In this document: positions 1 through 7,382 of the stretch, piece after piece
Layout: each line of letters begins with the position of its first letter
How positions within the stretch are numbered: position 1 is the stretch's first letter
Assembly (NCBI GenBank): GCA_017511465.1
Contig: JAFWJU010000018.1
Location: forward strand, 1-32,036
Direction of reading: 5' to 3'
From: Eggerthellaceae bacterium
GTDB taxonomy: Bacteria; Actinomycetota; Coriobacteriia; Coriobacteriales; Eggerthellaceae
DNA: 32,036 bases
Notes under the pieces: model-generated
What the model was told of the DNA's origin: nothing
Databases searched by the model: none
Seen by the model: only the letters and a program-made list of their open reading frames with translations
Translations under genes and position numbers: made by a program

Positions 1-553
1 AGGCAACCGGATCGACCAGACGGTACGAGTACTCGCCGTTCATGCGGACGGACGTGTCCATGTCGAGACCCAGGTTCGCATCGACGATGCGGAACGGGAT
101 CGGCGAAGACGTGCCGTACTTGTTGCCGATGATTTCCTTGGTGTTGAAGTAGTAAATGCGCTGGTCTTTGCCAGTGTCGCCGCCGTACGTGAAACGCTCG
201 AGAATGCGGTTGAGACCAGTCTGGAGGTTTTCCTTAAGGTCGCCCACGAGCAGGGAAGGCTCGGTGGAGCGGTCGTACACGAACTGGCCGGGCTCGGCGC
301 AAACGTCGACGATCTCGCCGGACTCGACGATCATCATGCACTGACCGTCATTGACGGCGATGATCGAATTGTCGGTGATGATGTTGCTCTCGCCCCGGAC
401 ATTCGAGCTGCGGCCCTTATCGGACGTGCGCTTCATGCCCTTTGCCGCAAGGACGTTCTCGTTGAGGACATCTGCATCACAATAGAAGAAGTCCTGCCAA
501 GAGTCGGCCAACACACCGCCCGCGGCACCCGTGATTGCCTGAATCAAACCCAT
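1..553 (-). CDS. ydjI: SPFH/band-7 domain protein, YdjI-like (3' end outside window)
   Basis: The first 184 codons are visible; the gene runs off the left edge. The protein starts MGLIQAITGAAGG, followed by an SPFH-type beta-rich segment containing DGQCMMIVESGEIVD and an EPGQFVYDRS stretch. This is typical of the YdjI branch of SPFH proteins, sometimes annotated as 'virion core protein'. In Bacillus, YdjI is a soluble SPFH protein that works with membrane proteins YdjG and YdjH to place PspA at the membrane during envelope stress; that role is carried over by homology and gene order. ATG at 553 is preceded by an AGGAGC ribosome site at about 558-563. It is last in the minus-strand trio, with a 136 bp gap after the TPM gene, so it may also have its own promoter. 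The family call is firm; the exact function is inferred. Confidence 0.82.
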   Translation of the reverse strand, partial: MGLIQAITGAAGGVLADSWQDFFYCDADVLNENVLAAKGMKRTSDKGRSSNVRGESNIITDNSIIAVNDGQCMMIVESGEIVDVCAEPGQFVYDRSTEPSLLVGDLKENLQTGLNRILERFTYGGDTGKDQRIYYFNTKEIIGNKYGTSSPIPFRIVDANLGLDMDTSVRMNGEYSYRLVDPVA

Positions 554-689
554 AGTTGCTCCTATCGCCAATGGCAGTTCACCGCATCTAGCGCTGCGGC
601 CGCGCTTGTTGCCTAACGCACATCATACCCGATAGTGAAACGTGAATTGGGTTGTGTTCCACTATCGTAACGACCACTTTCAGTCCCCT

Positions 690-1994
690 CTAGAACTTAC
701 CACCTCCCGAACTGCTGAAGCCGCCGCCTCCGCTGCCGCCCCAGCCGCCGCCGCCAAAGCTGCCTCCGCCGCCGCCGCTGTCCTCATGCTTGGGAATGGG
801 CGTGACGGACATCGTCGTGTTGACGAACTCGTCTTGCGACCTGGTTAGCTTGAAGCTTCCCCTGCGCAGATAGCTTGAGGCCTCGTGCTTCTCGCGGGCT
901 GTCTTCATGGAGGATTTCTCGCTGCCGACCTTGCCGAACGCGGCAGCAGCGGGAATGCCCAGAATGGCCAGGATCTTCAGCAAGAGCGACAGCGGATTCG
1001 GTTCGGTCCACGGCTTGCCGCTTACGCTGTAGTACTCCAGCTGCTCGCCTATCGCGTCGTAGTACTCCTCTGCGCCGCTGTACCAGTCGTTGTTGCTCAG
1101 ATAACTGGTAACAGCGTCTTCCATATACGCGATGCCCTCGTCAGAGAACGAATACGAACCCTGGCCGTAGGCGATGGTCACGTATTCGCGCGATCCTGGC
1201 GCCAGCACGAACATGATGCCGTCTTTGCCCGAGCCGAGACCCAAATCGTTGGCGCGGTAGAAGCTTGTTGCGAAGTTGGTCCGCTGTGCGCTCGTGGTGT
1301 CCATGGCGCCCATGTTGTCGACAACCAGCAAGTACACGCCCATGTTGTAGTCTTGCGCCAATTGGGTGGCTTTTGCTTCCAGAGTGGCACGCTGCTCGTT
1401 GGTGAACAGGCCGTAGTCGTCAGTGACGTATGTGCCGTTGTACTTGACATCCGACACGGCGTTGGCTTTCTTGCCGCCCATCGTCTGCGTGACGTCCCCG
1501 AAGAAGGTTTCGCCCGCGCCTTCCCAATCACTGCGGCCCAAATACGGCTGTATATCGGTGACGAGGTAGTTGATGGTGTCGTCGTTCAGCTGCTTGGCGC
1601 AAGCGCCTTGCGATACGATGGCAAACTTGCCGGCGGGCACGCACACCACCATGACGGCGCATCCGTTGGAGGCCGCGTTCTGCAGCCCGTATTCTTCGAC
1701 GAACGCATCGGCGTAGTCGACGGCGTTGGAATAGCCATCCAAGCTGTCAACCGTCACGTAGTAGGCAGCCACCTTGTTCTTGCTTAAGACGTTTTGGGCC
1801 ATGCTTTGCAACCGCGAGGCCTCGGATTGCGTGAGCAGCCCGGTCTCGTCGATGATGAACGACCCGTTAATGAGCGCCGTCGCAACCTGCGAGTCGTAGC
1901 TGACTTCGGCTAAAGCGGTTGCCGGAGCCACCATGAGCGAGGCGCCCAACACGACTGCGAACAAGCTGGCGAGCAGTTTCTTCAACGTTTTCAT
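690..1994 (-). CDS. ydjH: Tandem TPM-domain membrane protein, YdjH-like
   Basis: 434 residues. A signal peptide covers about residues 1-29, ending near ATALA. Two successive TPM (YgcG/Psb32-type) domains follow at roughly 35-175 and 185-325, each with a GLLT/GLFT-type start and a central beta-alpha-beta core (AVMVVCVP and GIMFVLAP). A single membrane segment lies near 337-357, then a basic cytoplasmic tail ending in a Gly/Ser-rich run (SFGGGGWGGSGGGGFSSSGGG). This is the arrangement of YdjH, in which an extracytoplasmic TPM unit precedes one helix and a Gly-rich tail. Two TPM copies rather than one is notable. A perfect AAGGAGGT ribosome site at 2001-2008 overlaps the stop codon of the upstream zinc-ribbon gene, so the two are probably translationally coupled. 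Confidence 0.85.
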   Translation of the reverse strand: MKTLKKLLASLFAVVLGASLMVAPATALAEVSYDSQVATALINGSFIIDETGLLTQSEASRLQSMAQNVLSKNKVAAYYVTVDSLDGYSNAVDYADAFVEEYGLQNAASNGCAVMVVCVPAGKFAIVSQGACAKQLNDDTINYLVTDIQPYLGRSDWEGAGETFFGDVTQTMGGKKANAVSDVKYNGTYVTDDYGLFTNEQRATLEAKATQLAQDYNMGVYLLVVDNMGAMDTTSAQRTNFATSFYRANDLGLGSGKDGIMFVLAPGSREYVTIAYGQGSYSFSDEGIAYMEDAVTSYLSNNDWYSGAEEYYDAIGEQLEYYSVSGKPWTEPNPLSLLLKILAILGIPAAAAFGKVGSEKSSMKTAREKHEASSYLRRGSFKLTRSQDEFVNTTMSVTPIPKHEDSGGGGGSFGGGGWGGSGGGGFSSSGGGKF

Positions 1995-2006
1995 GCGAGC
2001 ACCTCC

Positions 2007-3218
2007 TTAAAACCCGAATAGGAAGAATATTGCCACGGCGATGATTATCGCCAGCGGTAAGAACATCATGATGAAGCGCCTGGTCACCTTGCCTTGGTCG
2101 ATTGGCAAGTCTCCGATCAGCTTGCCCGTCTGGCCGTTCATGGCGAACAAGTAGTCTGTGCCCTTCCATTTGGTATGCAGCATCCATACAGGCAAGAGCG
2201 CATATGCGACGTTGGTCCATTGCACATCGGCATCGACGCTGCCCACGTCGACTTCCATGTACCCGTGACCCGTTTTAAGGATTTCCTCGGCGCACGTGTT
2301 CTCGGCACGGTTGCGTGCACGCGGGTCGCATTGCTTCACGTCGTAGTCATAACGCTCGGCCAGGTACCCCGGCATGTACGCCATCGAAAACGGGACCAGC
2401 TCGGAATAATCGTACGGTTCGATGGCGTCCATGTGCGCATCGGGCATCTTCGAAGACCCGTCGACGGGCACGCGGTCGAATTCCATGATTCCCGTGCGGT
2501 ACAGCCGGTAGTGATCCGTTTCGGTGTAGACGTTGTTCTTGTCGGACCAGGTGCGAACGTTGCGGCCGTTTAGAACGGCGTCGCCTGTGCCCGTGCCCGA
2601 ATACAGCCAGAACGGCACGTACACACCTTGGATTTCCTGGATGTGGTTTTCGGCCGTAAAGCTGTTGGGCAAAAGCGGCTTACCTTGGTAGTAGGACTTG
2701 AGAGCGGCGACAGCGGCGTTCTTGTCGTACTTGAAGGGAATGACCAAGTCGGGCTTCAGCACGTCGGACAGCTGGCCCGGCACCACGGTGTTGTTGCCGC
2801 AATACGGGCAACTGGTGACGGCCGTAACCTGGTCGACCATCAACTGCGCGCCGCATGATGGGCAGTTGTAGGCGCGCATGTTGTCGATGTCGGAATCGTC
2901 CCACTTCGCGGCATTCAGATAATCCTGGATGGGATCGCCCGTCTTGGCATGCTTGGCTTCGACGCGTGTGGCTTCGGCGGTCGATGCGGCGGCAGTCGAA
3001 ACCTTGCCAGCCTTGACGCCTTTCTCCTCGGCGACCTTGGCTTCGCGGTCTCCTGCGGCCTTGGCGTCGGCAGCTGCCTGCTTTTGCGCGTACAGAACCT
3101 CGACTTCTTCGTTCGTGAACGCGGACCCGCAGAATTCGCACTGCAGCTTGCCTATCGAGCCGTTGTAATGCAGACGGCCGTTGCAGTTTGGACACTGGTA
3201 ATTCGTGGTTTCCGCCAT
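2007..3218 (-). CDS. ydjG: Double zinc-ribbon, C-tail-anchored protein, YdjG-like
   Basis: 403 residues. Zinc ribbon 1 uses C9, C12, C27 and C30; zinc ribbon 2 uses C119, C122, C137 and C140. An Ala/Lys/Glu-rich linker (about 40-95) joins them, probably helical. A folded region of about 240 residues follows, and one hydrophobic helix at about 380-402 ends the chain, so the protein should be anchored by its C-terminus with the zinc ribbons in the cytoplasm. This matches YdjG of the Bacillus ydjFGHI membrane-stress operon. The ATG at 3218 follows a strong CCGGAGGTGAG ribosome site (3221-3231). It is first of the trio. No PspA (YdjF) gene lies beside it; htpG occupies that position. Confidence 0.83.
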   Translation of the reverse strand: MAETTNYQCPNCNGRLHYNGSIGKLQCEFCGSAFTNEEVEVLYAQKQAAADAKAAGDREAKVAEEKGVKAGKVSTAAASTAEATRVEAKHAKTGDPIQDYLNAAKWDDSDIDNMRAYNCPSCGAQLMVDQVTAVTSCPYCGNNTVVPGQLSDVLKPDLVIPFKYDKNAAVAALKSYYQGKPLLPNSFTAENHIQEIQGVYVPFWLYSGTGTGDAVLNGRNVRTWSDKNNVYTETDHYRLYRTGIMEFDRVPVDGSSKMPDAHMDAIEPYDYSELVPFSMAYMPGYLAERYDYDVKQCDPRARNRAENTCAEEILKTGHGYMEVDVGSVDADVQWTNVAYALLPVWMLHTKWKGTDYLFAMNGQTGKLIGDLPIDQGKVTRRFIMMFLPLAIIIAVAIFFLFGF

Positions 3219-3258
3219 GACTCACCTCCGGAAATCCGGGTGCCTGCTTCTTGCGACA

Positions 3259-3264
3259 ATAATA
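3259..3264 (-). promoter_or_regulatory. Possible -10 box for the ydjGHI-like trio
   Basis: TATTAT on the minus strand lies about 40 bp upstream of the zinc-ribbon start. No convincing -35 is seen at 16-18 bp. An 11-bp palindrome (GCTAA-A-TTAGC, 3267-3277) sits immediately upstream and could be an operator. Confidence 0.35.
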
Positions 3265-3277
3265 CCGCTAAATTAGC

Positions 3278-3304
3278 AAGACACGACGCTTGGCGCCGTG
3301 TCTT
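3278..3304 (-). terminator. Hairpin downstream of htpG
   Basis: 12-nt arms (AAGACACGACGC and GCGCCGTGTCTT, one mismatch) enclose a 3-nt loop, 77 nt past the htpG stop codon. Only a weak T-rich tail follows on the minus strand, so termination efficiency is uncertain. It separates htpG from the ydjG-like gene. Confidence 0.5.
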
Positions 3305-3380
3305 ATTCCGTCAGTTTGATTACATTTTCGCAGGACGGGCCATGGGATCATCCGCTACCCGAGCCGCTTCCCGCCTTCGG

Positions 3381-5291
3381 CTACATCAGCTTGCAGATTT
3401 CCTCCGCAAAGGTGATGGGGTCTTCGATGGGAAGGCCGCATGTCAGCAGGGCCTGGTTGTACAGCAGGTCGGTGTACAGGTGCAGTTTGGACTTCTTGCC
3501 GTCCGCCTGCGCAGCCACGAGCTTCTTGAATACCGGATGCTGGGCGTTCAGCTGAAGGATGCGGAACGCGCGCATCCGCTGCTCTTCGGGCACGTTGGCC
3601 AAGATGCGCTCCATCTCGAGCGACATGGGACCGGCTGTCACCAGCGTGGCAGGCGATTCGGTCGGATTCGGCGACACCTGAACGGCGGCGACGTTGTCGC
3701 CCAGGATTTCCTTCATGGCGTCTAGCAGTTCCTTGTTGGCCTCGTTCGCCTCTTCGGCGATCTTCTTCTCGTCGTCGCTGGCCAAATCGATATCGGCCGT
3801 CGACACGTTCTTCAGCTTCTTGTCTTTCCACTCATGCACAGTTTGCAGGCAGAACTCGTCTACGTCTTCGGTGCACAGCAGCACGTCGAAGCCCTTGCGC
3901 GTGAACGTGCGCACGATGGGCTGGTTGCGCAGGCGCTCGAGATCGTCGCCGGCAGCATAGTAGATATCGACCGGGTCCTCGGGCATCGACTCGACGTACT
4001 CGTCAAGCGTCACGTACTTCTGCTGCCTGACCGAGTAGTACATCAGCAGCTGGCCAAGGTCCTCGTTTTTCATGCCATACGCGGCGTAGATGCCGAACTT
4101 GATGGAGCGGCCGAAGTTGTCCCAGAACAACTCGTAATCCTCGCGGTCGTTGTCGCGCATCTTCTTCAGTTCGCTCAGGATTTTCTTCTCGACCTTCTTG
4201 GCGATGGCGCGCAGCTGGCTGTTGCGCTGCAGCGTTTCGCGCGAGATGTTAAGCGACAGATCCGAAGAATCGACGACACCGCGCACGAAGCCGAAGTAGT
4301 CGGGCAGCATGTCGGCGCATTTATCCATGATCAAAACGCCCGAGCTGTACAGCGCCAGGCCCTTTTCGAACGCGCGGCTGTACAGGTCCATCGGTGCGCG
4401 GCCGGGGATGAACAACAGGGCATCGTAGCTCAGCGCGCCTTCTGCGTGCACGGTGATCGTGCGCACCGGGTCGGTGAAGTCGTGGAAATCAGACTTGTAG
4501 AACTCGGCGTATTCCTCGTCGGTCACGTCGGACTTGCGGCGCTTCCAGATGGGGATCATCGAGTTGACGATTTCGTCCTCGGTGTATTCCTCGTACTGCG
4601 GCCTGTAGTCTTCGTCGGCGTCTTCGGGCTTCGGCAGCTCGCGCGTCTTCGTCACCGTCATGTGGATGGGATAGCGCACGTAGTTGCTGTACTGCTTGAT
4701 AAGGTTGTGAAGCTTCCATTCGCTGACAAAGTCCGAGAACTTGTCGTCGTCGGTGTCGTCCTTGACCGTCAGGATGACGTCGGTGCCATGGCCCGGCTTG
4801 TCGGCGTCGGTGCCGGCCGTGATGGTGTAGCCGTCGATGCCGTTGCTTTCCCAAATGCTGACTTCATCAGAGCCATACGGACGCGTGATGACCTTGACTT
4901 TCTTGGCCACCATGAACGACGAGTAAAAGCCCACGCCGAACTGGCCGATGATGTCGGCGGCGTCGGTTTCGGAAAAATCGTTCTCGGCCTTGAATTCCTG
5001 GCTGCCCGAATGCGCGATGACGCCCAGGTTCTTCTCGAGTTCCTCGGCCGTCATGCCGATGCCGCTGTCGGACACCGTAATCGTGCCAGCTTCCTTGTCG
5101 TACGCCACGCGAATCTCGAGGTCTTCCTTGCCCAGCTGAACGGACTTGTCTGTCAGGCTGCGGAAATACAGCTTGTCGACCGCGTCGGATGCGTTTGACA
5201 CGAGCTCGCGCAAGAAGATCTCGCGATTCGTGTAGATGGAATTGATCATGAGGTCGAGCAGTTTCTTGCTCTCTGTTTTGAATTTGCGCAT
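3381..5291 (-). CDS. htpG: Molecular chaperone HtpG (bacterial Hsp90)
   Basis: 636 residues, the normal length for bacterial Hsp90. The N-terminal GHKL ATPase shows E29 and N33 in the FLRELVSNASDA helix, the DSGIGM motif at 75-80 and GQFGVGF at 116-122. The middle domain carries the SLNISRETLQ segment with the ATP-contacting arginine. A C-terminal dimerisation domain completes the protein, and no eukaryotic MEEVD tail is present. HtpG is a cytosolic ATP-dependent chaperone for late folding of client proteins. The start is set by the canonical RKFKTESKKLLDLMI opening; a GGAAAGGAAG purine tract lies rather far (about 16 nt) upstream. A consensus promoter and a perfect CIRCE element precede the gene, so HrcA repression and heat induction are expected. 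Confidence 0.97.
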   Translation of the reverse strand: MRKFKTESKKLLDLMINSIYTNREIFLRELVSNASDAVDKLYFRSLTDKSVQLGKEDLEIRVAYDKEAGTITVSDSGIGMTAEELEKNLGVIAHSGSQEFKAENDFSETDAADIIGQFGVGFYSSFMVAKKVKVITRPYGSDEVSIWESNGIDGYTITAGTDADKPGHGTDVILTVKDDTDDDKFSDFVSEWKLHNLIKQYSNYVRYPIHMTVTKTRELPKPEDADEDYRPQYEEYTEDEIVNSMIPIWKRRKSDVTDEEYAEFYKSDFHDFTDPVRTITVHAEGALSYDALLFIPGRAPMDLYSRAFEKGLALYSSGVLIMDKCADMLPDYFGFVRGVVDSSDLSLNISRETLQRNSQLRAIAKKVEKKILSELKKMRDNDREDYELFWDNFGRSIKFGIYAAYGMKNEDLGQLLMYYSVRQQKYVTLDEYVESMPEDPVDIYYAAGDDLERLRNQPIVRTFTRKGFDVLLCTEDVDEFCLQTVHEWKDKKLKNVSTADIDLASDDEKKIAEEANEANKELLDAMKEILGDNVAAVQVSPNPTESPATLVTAGPMSLEMERILANVPEEQRMRAFRILQLNAQHPVFKKLVAAQADGKKSKLHLYTDLLYNQALLTCGLPIEDPITFAEEICKLM

Positions 5292-5352
5292 GGGGCCGGT
5301 CGCTTCCTTTCCTTACGTTTATATGCAGGCATCGTTGACGGTATTCAGCAAG

Positions 5353-5379
5353 TTAGCACTCTTCTCTGAAGAGTGCTAA
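5353..5379 (-). promoter_or_regulatory. CIRCE operator (HrcA-binding site)
   Basis: Perfect consensus: TTAGCACTC, nine bases, GAGTGCTAA. It lies immediately downstream of the -10 box of the htpG promoter, at the expected transcription start, which is the usual place for HrcA repression. It is the only CIRCE copy in the window. Confidence 0.96.
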
Positions 5380-5386
5380 CGGTGCA

Positions 5387-5414
5387 ATTGTAGTACGCGT
5401 GTGCGGCAAGTCAA
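5387..5414 (-). promoter_or_regulatory. Promoter of htpG (housekeeping sigma type)
   Basis: -35 TTGACT (5409-5414) and -10 TACAAT (5387-5392) on the minus strand, separated by 16 bp. Transcription should start near 5380, at the edge of the CIRCE repeat. This gives a leader of about 90 nt. Confidence 0.85.
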
Positions 5415-5483
5415 GGAAGACCGCCCGCAGGTACCGAAACGTAAACTTCGATGCGAGCTTGGGCGTCTGTCCCCATTGCCCGG

Positions 5484-6449
5484 TTACTTCAGTAGGTTGC
5501 GCTCTTTCAGCTCGGCGATAAGCGTGCGGAACATCAAGTCGACGTCGTCTAGTCCCAAGTGGCGCTCTTCCTCGTCGTCGGCGAGCACGCCACGGCGGTG
5601 CGCCCAGGCCTCGAGGCTTGCAGGCTTGGCTTCCCATGACATGAAGCGCACTTCCGGGTCGAGCGCACGGCAGATATCGCGCGTGTCGATGGGAACGATC
5701 TTACCGGCCTTGCGCGCCTCGGCATAGCCGTTCAGGTGAAGCAGCAGCCAGCTGTCCTCGAAAGCGGCGTTGTGAGCCATGAACGGATGCGCCTTCAGGG
5801 CTTTAAGCAGCTGCTTTTGCAAGTCGGCGTCATCGCGGAACTGCTTCTTGTCGGCAACATCTTCCCATGTGATCTTGTGGATCTCAGAAAGCGGGACGCC
5901 CGTTTCGGCGTACTGGTCGGGCAATCCGCAGAAAACCGACGTGGCTTCGGTCGGCTCGGCGTCTTCTGCCAGCTTCATCACCTGCCACCCGACGTTGACG
6001 ATGTAGCCGCGGTCCGGGCTGGTCGACGTGGTCTCGATGTCGATGCCGACGAACGTGCCCTTGGCGGGCTTGCTGCCATACAGCACGCCCTTCGTGGCGT
6101 TCATGCCCTCGACTTCCTTGGCAATCTTCTCGACGCTGCGATGCTGCAGTGCCGAGACGCCGCGCAGGATGTCGTCATCGCTCAGATGGTTTGCCAGGTT
6201 GTGGCTGCGATCGGCCTGCACGCTTTCGGGGCCCATCATGTCGCACAGGCTGCGGTTGCGATCGGCAAGTTCCATGACCAGGTCGAAATCGAAACCCGGG
6301 TTGGGATTTGCGAAGTACTCTTCAGTCAGCAGGCGAATGGCTTCCTCGTTTGCCGCACGCTCGCCCAACAACATGGCCTCATCGGCCCCAAACAAGAATT
6401 CCGGCATGAAGATAGTGCTTGCATGGCTAATCGCGTCGCTTAAGTTCAT
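5484..6449 (-). CDS. DEDDh-family 3'-5' exonuclease (DnaQ/RNase T fold)
   Basis: 321 residues. The catalytic exonuclease domain occupies about 130-315: motif I GIDIETT (D137, E139), motif II HNAAFEDSWLL (226-236, D232), and motif III with H297 followed by D301/D302 (HLGLDD). The set D-E-D-H-D is that of the DnaQ superfamily, two-metal-ion enzymes that remove 3' nucleotides from DNA or RNA. The first 130 residues form a mostly helical N-terminal extension with no recognised motif, which could give substrate or partner specificity. No helicase or polymerase domain is attached, so the physiological substrate is unknown. A GAGGAA ribosome site lies just upstream of ATG 6449. A 14-bp palindrome at the promoter suggests specific regulation. 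Confidence 0.85.
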   Translation of the reverse strand: MNLSDAISHASTIFMPEFLFGADEAMLLGERAANEEAIRLLTEEYFANPNPGFDFDLVMELADRNRSLCDMMGPESVQADRSHNLANHLSDDDILRGVSALQHRSVEKIAKEVEGMNATKGVLYGSKPAKGTFVGIDIETTSTSPDRGYIVNVGWQVMKLAEDAEPTEATSVFCGLPDQYAETGVPLSEIHKITWEDVADKKQFRDDADLQKQLLKALKAHPFMAHNAAFEDSWLLLHLNGYAEARKAGKIVPIDTRDICRALDPEVRFMSWEAKPASLEAWAHRRGVLADDEEERHLGLDDVDLMFRTLIAELKERNLLK

Positions 6450-6472
6450 TCACGTTCCTCGCTTCTGAGTTT

Positions 6473-6491
6473 TGGCACGCGTGCCAGTGTA
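6473..6491 (-). promoter_or_regulatory. Candidate -10 and overlapping 14-bp palindrome upstream of the exonuclease
   Basis: TGGCACGCGTGCCA (6473-6486) is a perfect palindrome. It directly abuts a minus-strand -10-like TACACT (6486-6491), so it would cover the transcription start about 30 bp before the start codon. The -35 is weak. It is a plausible repressor site; the regulator is unknown. Confidence 0.4.
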
Positions 6492-6545
6492 CCCGAAAAG
6501 CAGCATCCCCACAGGAATTCGATTTCCCATGGGGACGCCTTTCAT

Positions 6546-6709
6546 TGGGTTGAGGTGACTTGAGCAGAACACACCTCGCCTAACCGCTCCTCGTTCCGGC
6601 AAAGCAGCTGCGGAACTCGCCTGCTTCGCAGGCTCAAACAGTCCTCGCTAACCGCTTTGCCTACACTTGTCGCAGGCTCAGATGGCTCTACTCAAGTCAC
6701 CTCAACCCA
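6546..6709. repeat. Nested inverted-repeat element (19-bp perfect outer arms)
   Basis: Outer arms 6546-6564 and 6691-6709 are perfect reverse complements over 19 bp, and extend to about 23 bp with one mismatch. Inside are a second inverted pair, GGCAAAGC (6598-6605) and GCTTTGCC (6654-6661), and a central hairpin GCCTG-CTTCG-CAGGC (6619-6633). Short direct repeats also occur (CGCAGGCTCA at 6627 and 6671; CTAACCGCT twice). The whole 164 bp can fold as one long branched hairpin between the LysR-domain gene and the exonuclease gene. It has no coding capacity. It may be a MITE/REP-like intergenic repeat, a bulky terminator or a processed RNA; no T-tract supports simple termination. Confidence 0.75.
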
Positions 6710-6730
6710 CGTTTGGCAACCAAAAGCACT

Positions 6731-7381
6731 TTAGAAACGCGCGTATTTCTTCAGGTTGCTCTCGAGCTTGGCGACGTACTTCTCACCGGTCTCGCTGAGC
6801 GCAGCGCCCTTCTTCACGACGTAGCCCAAATGCAGCTTGACGTCGGTGTCGAGTGGCACGGTGTTAAGGCCGGCGCCATCCGATATGCCAACCAGAATGC
6901 CGCTGGTCACGGTGTAGCCGTTCAGCGCCACAATCAGCTCCGAAAGCGAGGCACGATCGGTGCAGGCGATGCCCTTGTGGCGCTCTTCGTCGGCCAGGGC
7001 CTCTTCCGCCATGAACACGGGAGCGCCGTCTTCCTGCTCGAAATAGATGTAGGGGTAGTCCTCGAGCTGTTCGAGCGTCAGCTTGTCCGCGTTGATCAGC
7101 GGATGGCTGGCAGGCAGCGCCACGCGCGGTGCCGACTGGATAAGCTCGACGAATTCCAGCCCGGCTGCGGCGAATGCTGCCTCGAGGTCGTCGGCTGTGC
7201 GGGTGGTCTCGACCAACACGCCGATTTCCGAGATGCCCGACGCCACATCGTCGATGACTCCTTGCGTTGTGCGGTCGCGGAACGCGTACTCGTATTCGTC
7301 ACCGCCGTTGCTCAACACGATGCTTGCGAACGTCTGCACATTGAACAGGTAGTGCTGACCCGAAACTGCGAACTGCGTCAT
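6731..7381 (-). CDS. Stand-alone LysR-type effector-binding domain, no DNA-binding domain
   Basis: 216 residues that align along their whole length with residues about 89-305 of the LysR regulator at 8951-9874. Shared landmarks include FAVSGQHYLF versus RLAVSTQHYYF, the GVIDDV/QIIDDV segment, the LE-LEDYPYIYFEQ / LEPYPRYSFEQ stretch, and NGYTVTSGIL versus NGYTISTGVL. The helix-turn-helix and linker helix of a LysR protein are absent. This is not an obvious truncation: ATG 7381 sits one base after the stop codon of the upstream CoA-ligase gene, as in a coupled operon, and the frame is intact. Inferred role: a ligand-sensing partner of the divergent LysR, or a soluble binding protein for the ligase's substrate or product. 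Its direct function is unknown. Confidence 0.82.
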   Translation of the reverse strand: MTQFAVSGQHYLFNVQTFASIVLSNGGDEYEYAFRDRTTQGVIDDVASGISEIGVLVETTRTADDLEAAFAAAGLEFVELIQSAPRVALPASHPLINADKLTLEQLEDYPYIYFEQEDGAPVFMAEEALADEERHKGIACTDRASLSELIVALNGYTVTSGILVGISDGAGLNTVPLDTDVKLHLGYVVKKGAALSETGEKYVAKLESNLKKYARF

Positions 7382-7382
7382 G

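Noticed and set aside
3834..5198. Plus-strand open frame opposite htpG
   Set aside because: Mirror frame of highly conserved Hsp90 codons; no independent evidence.
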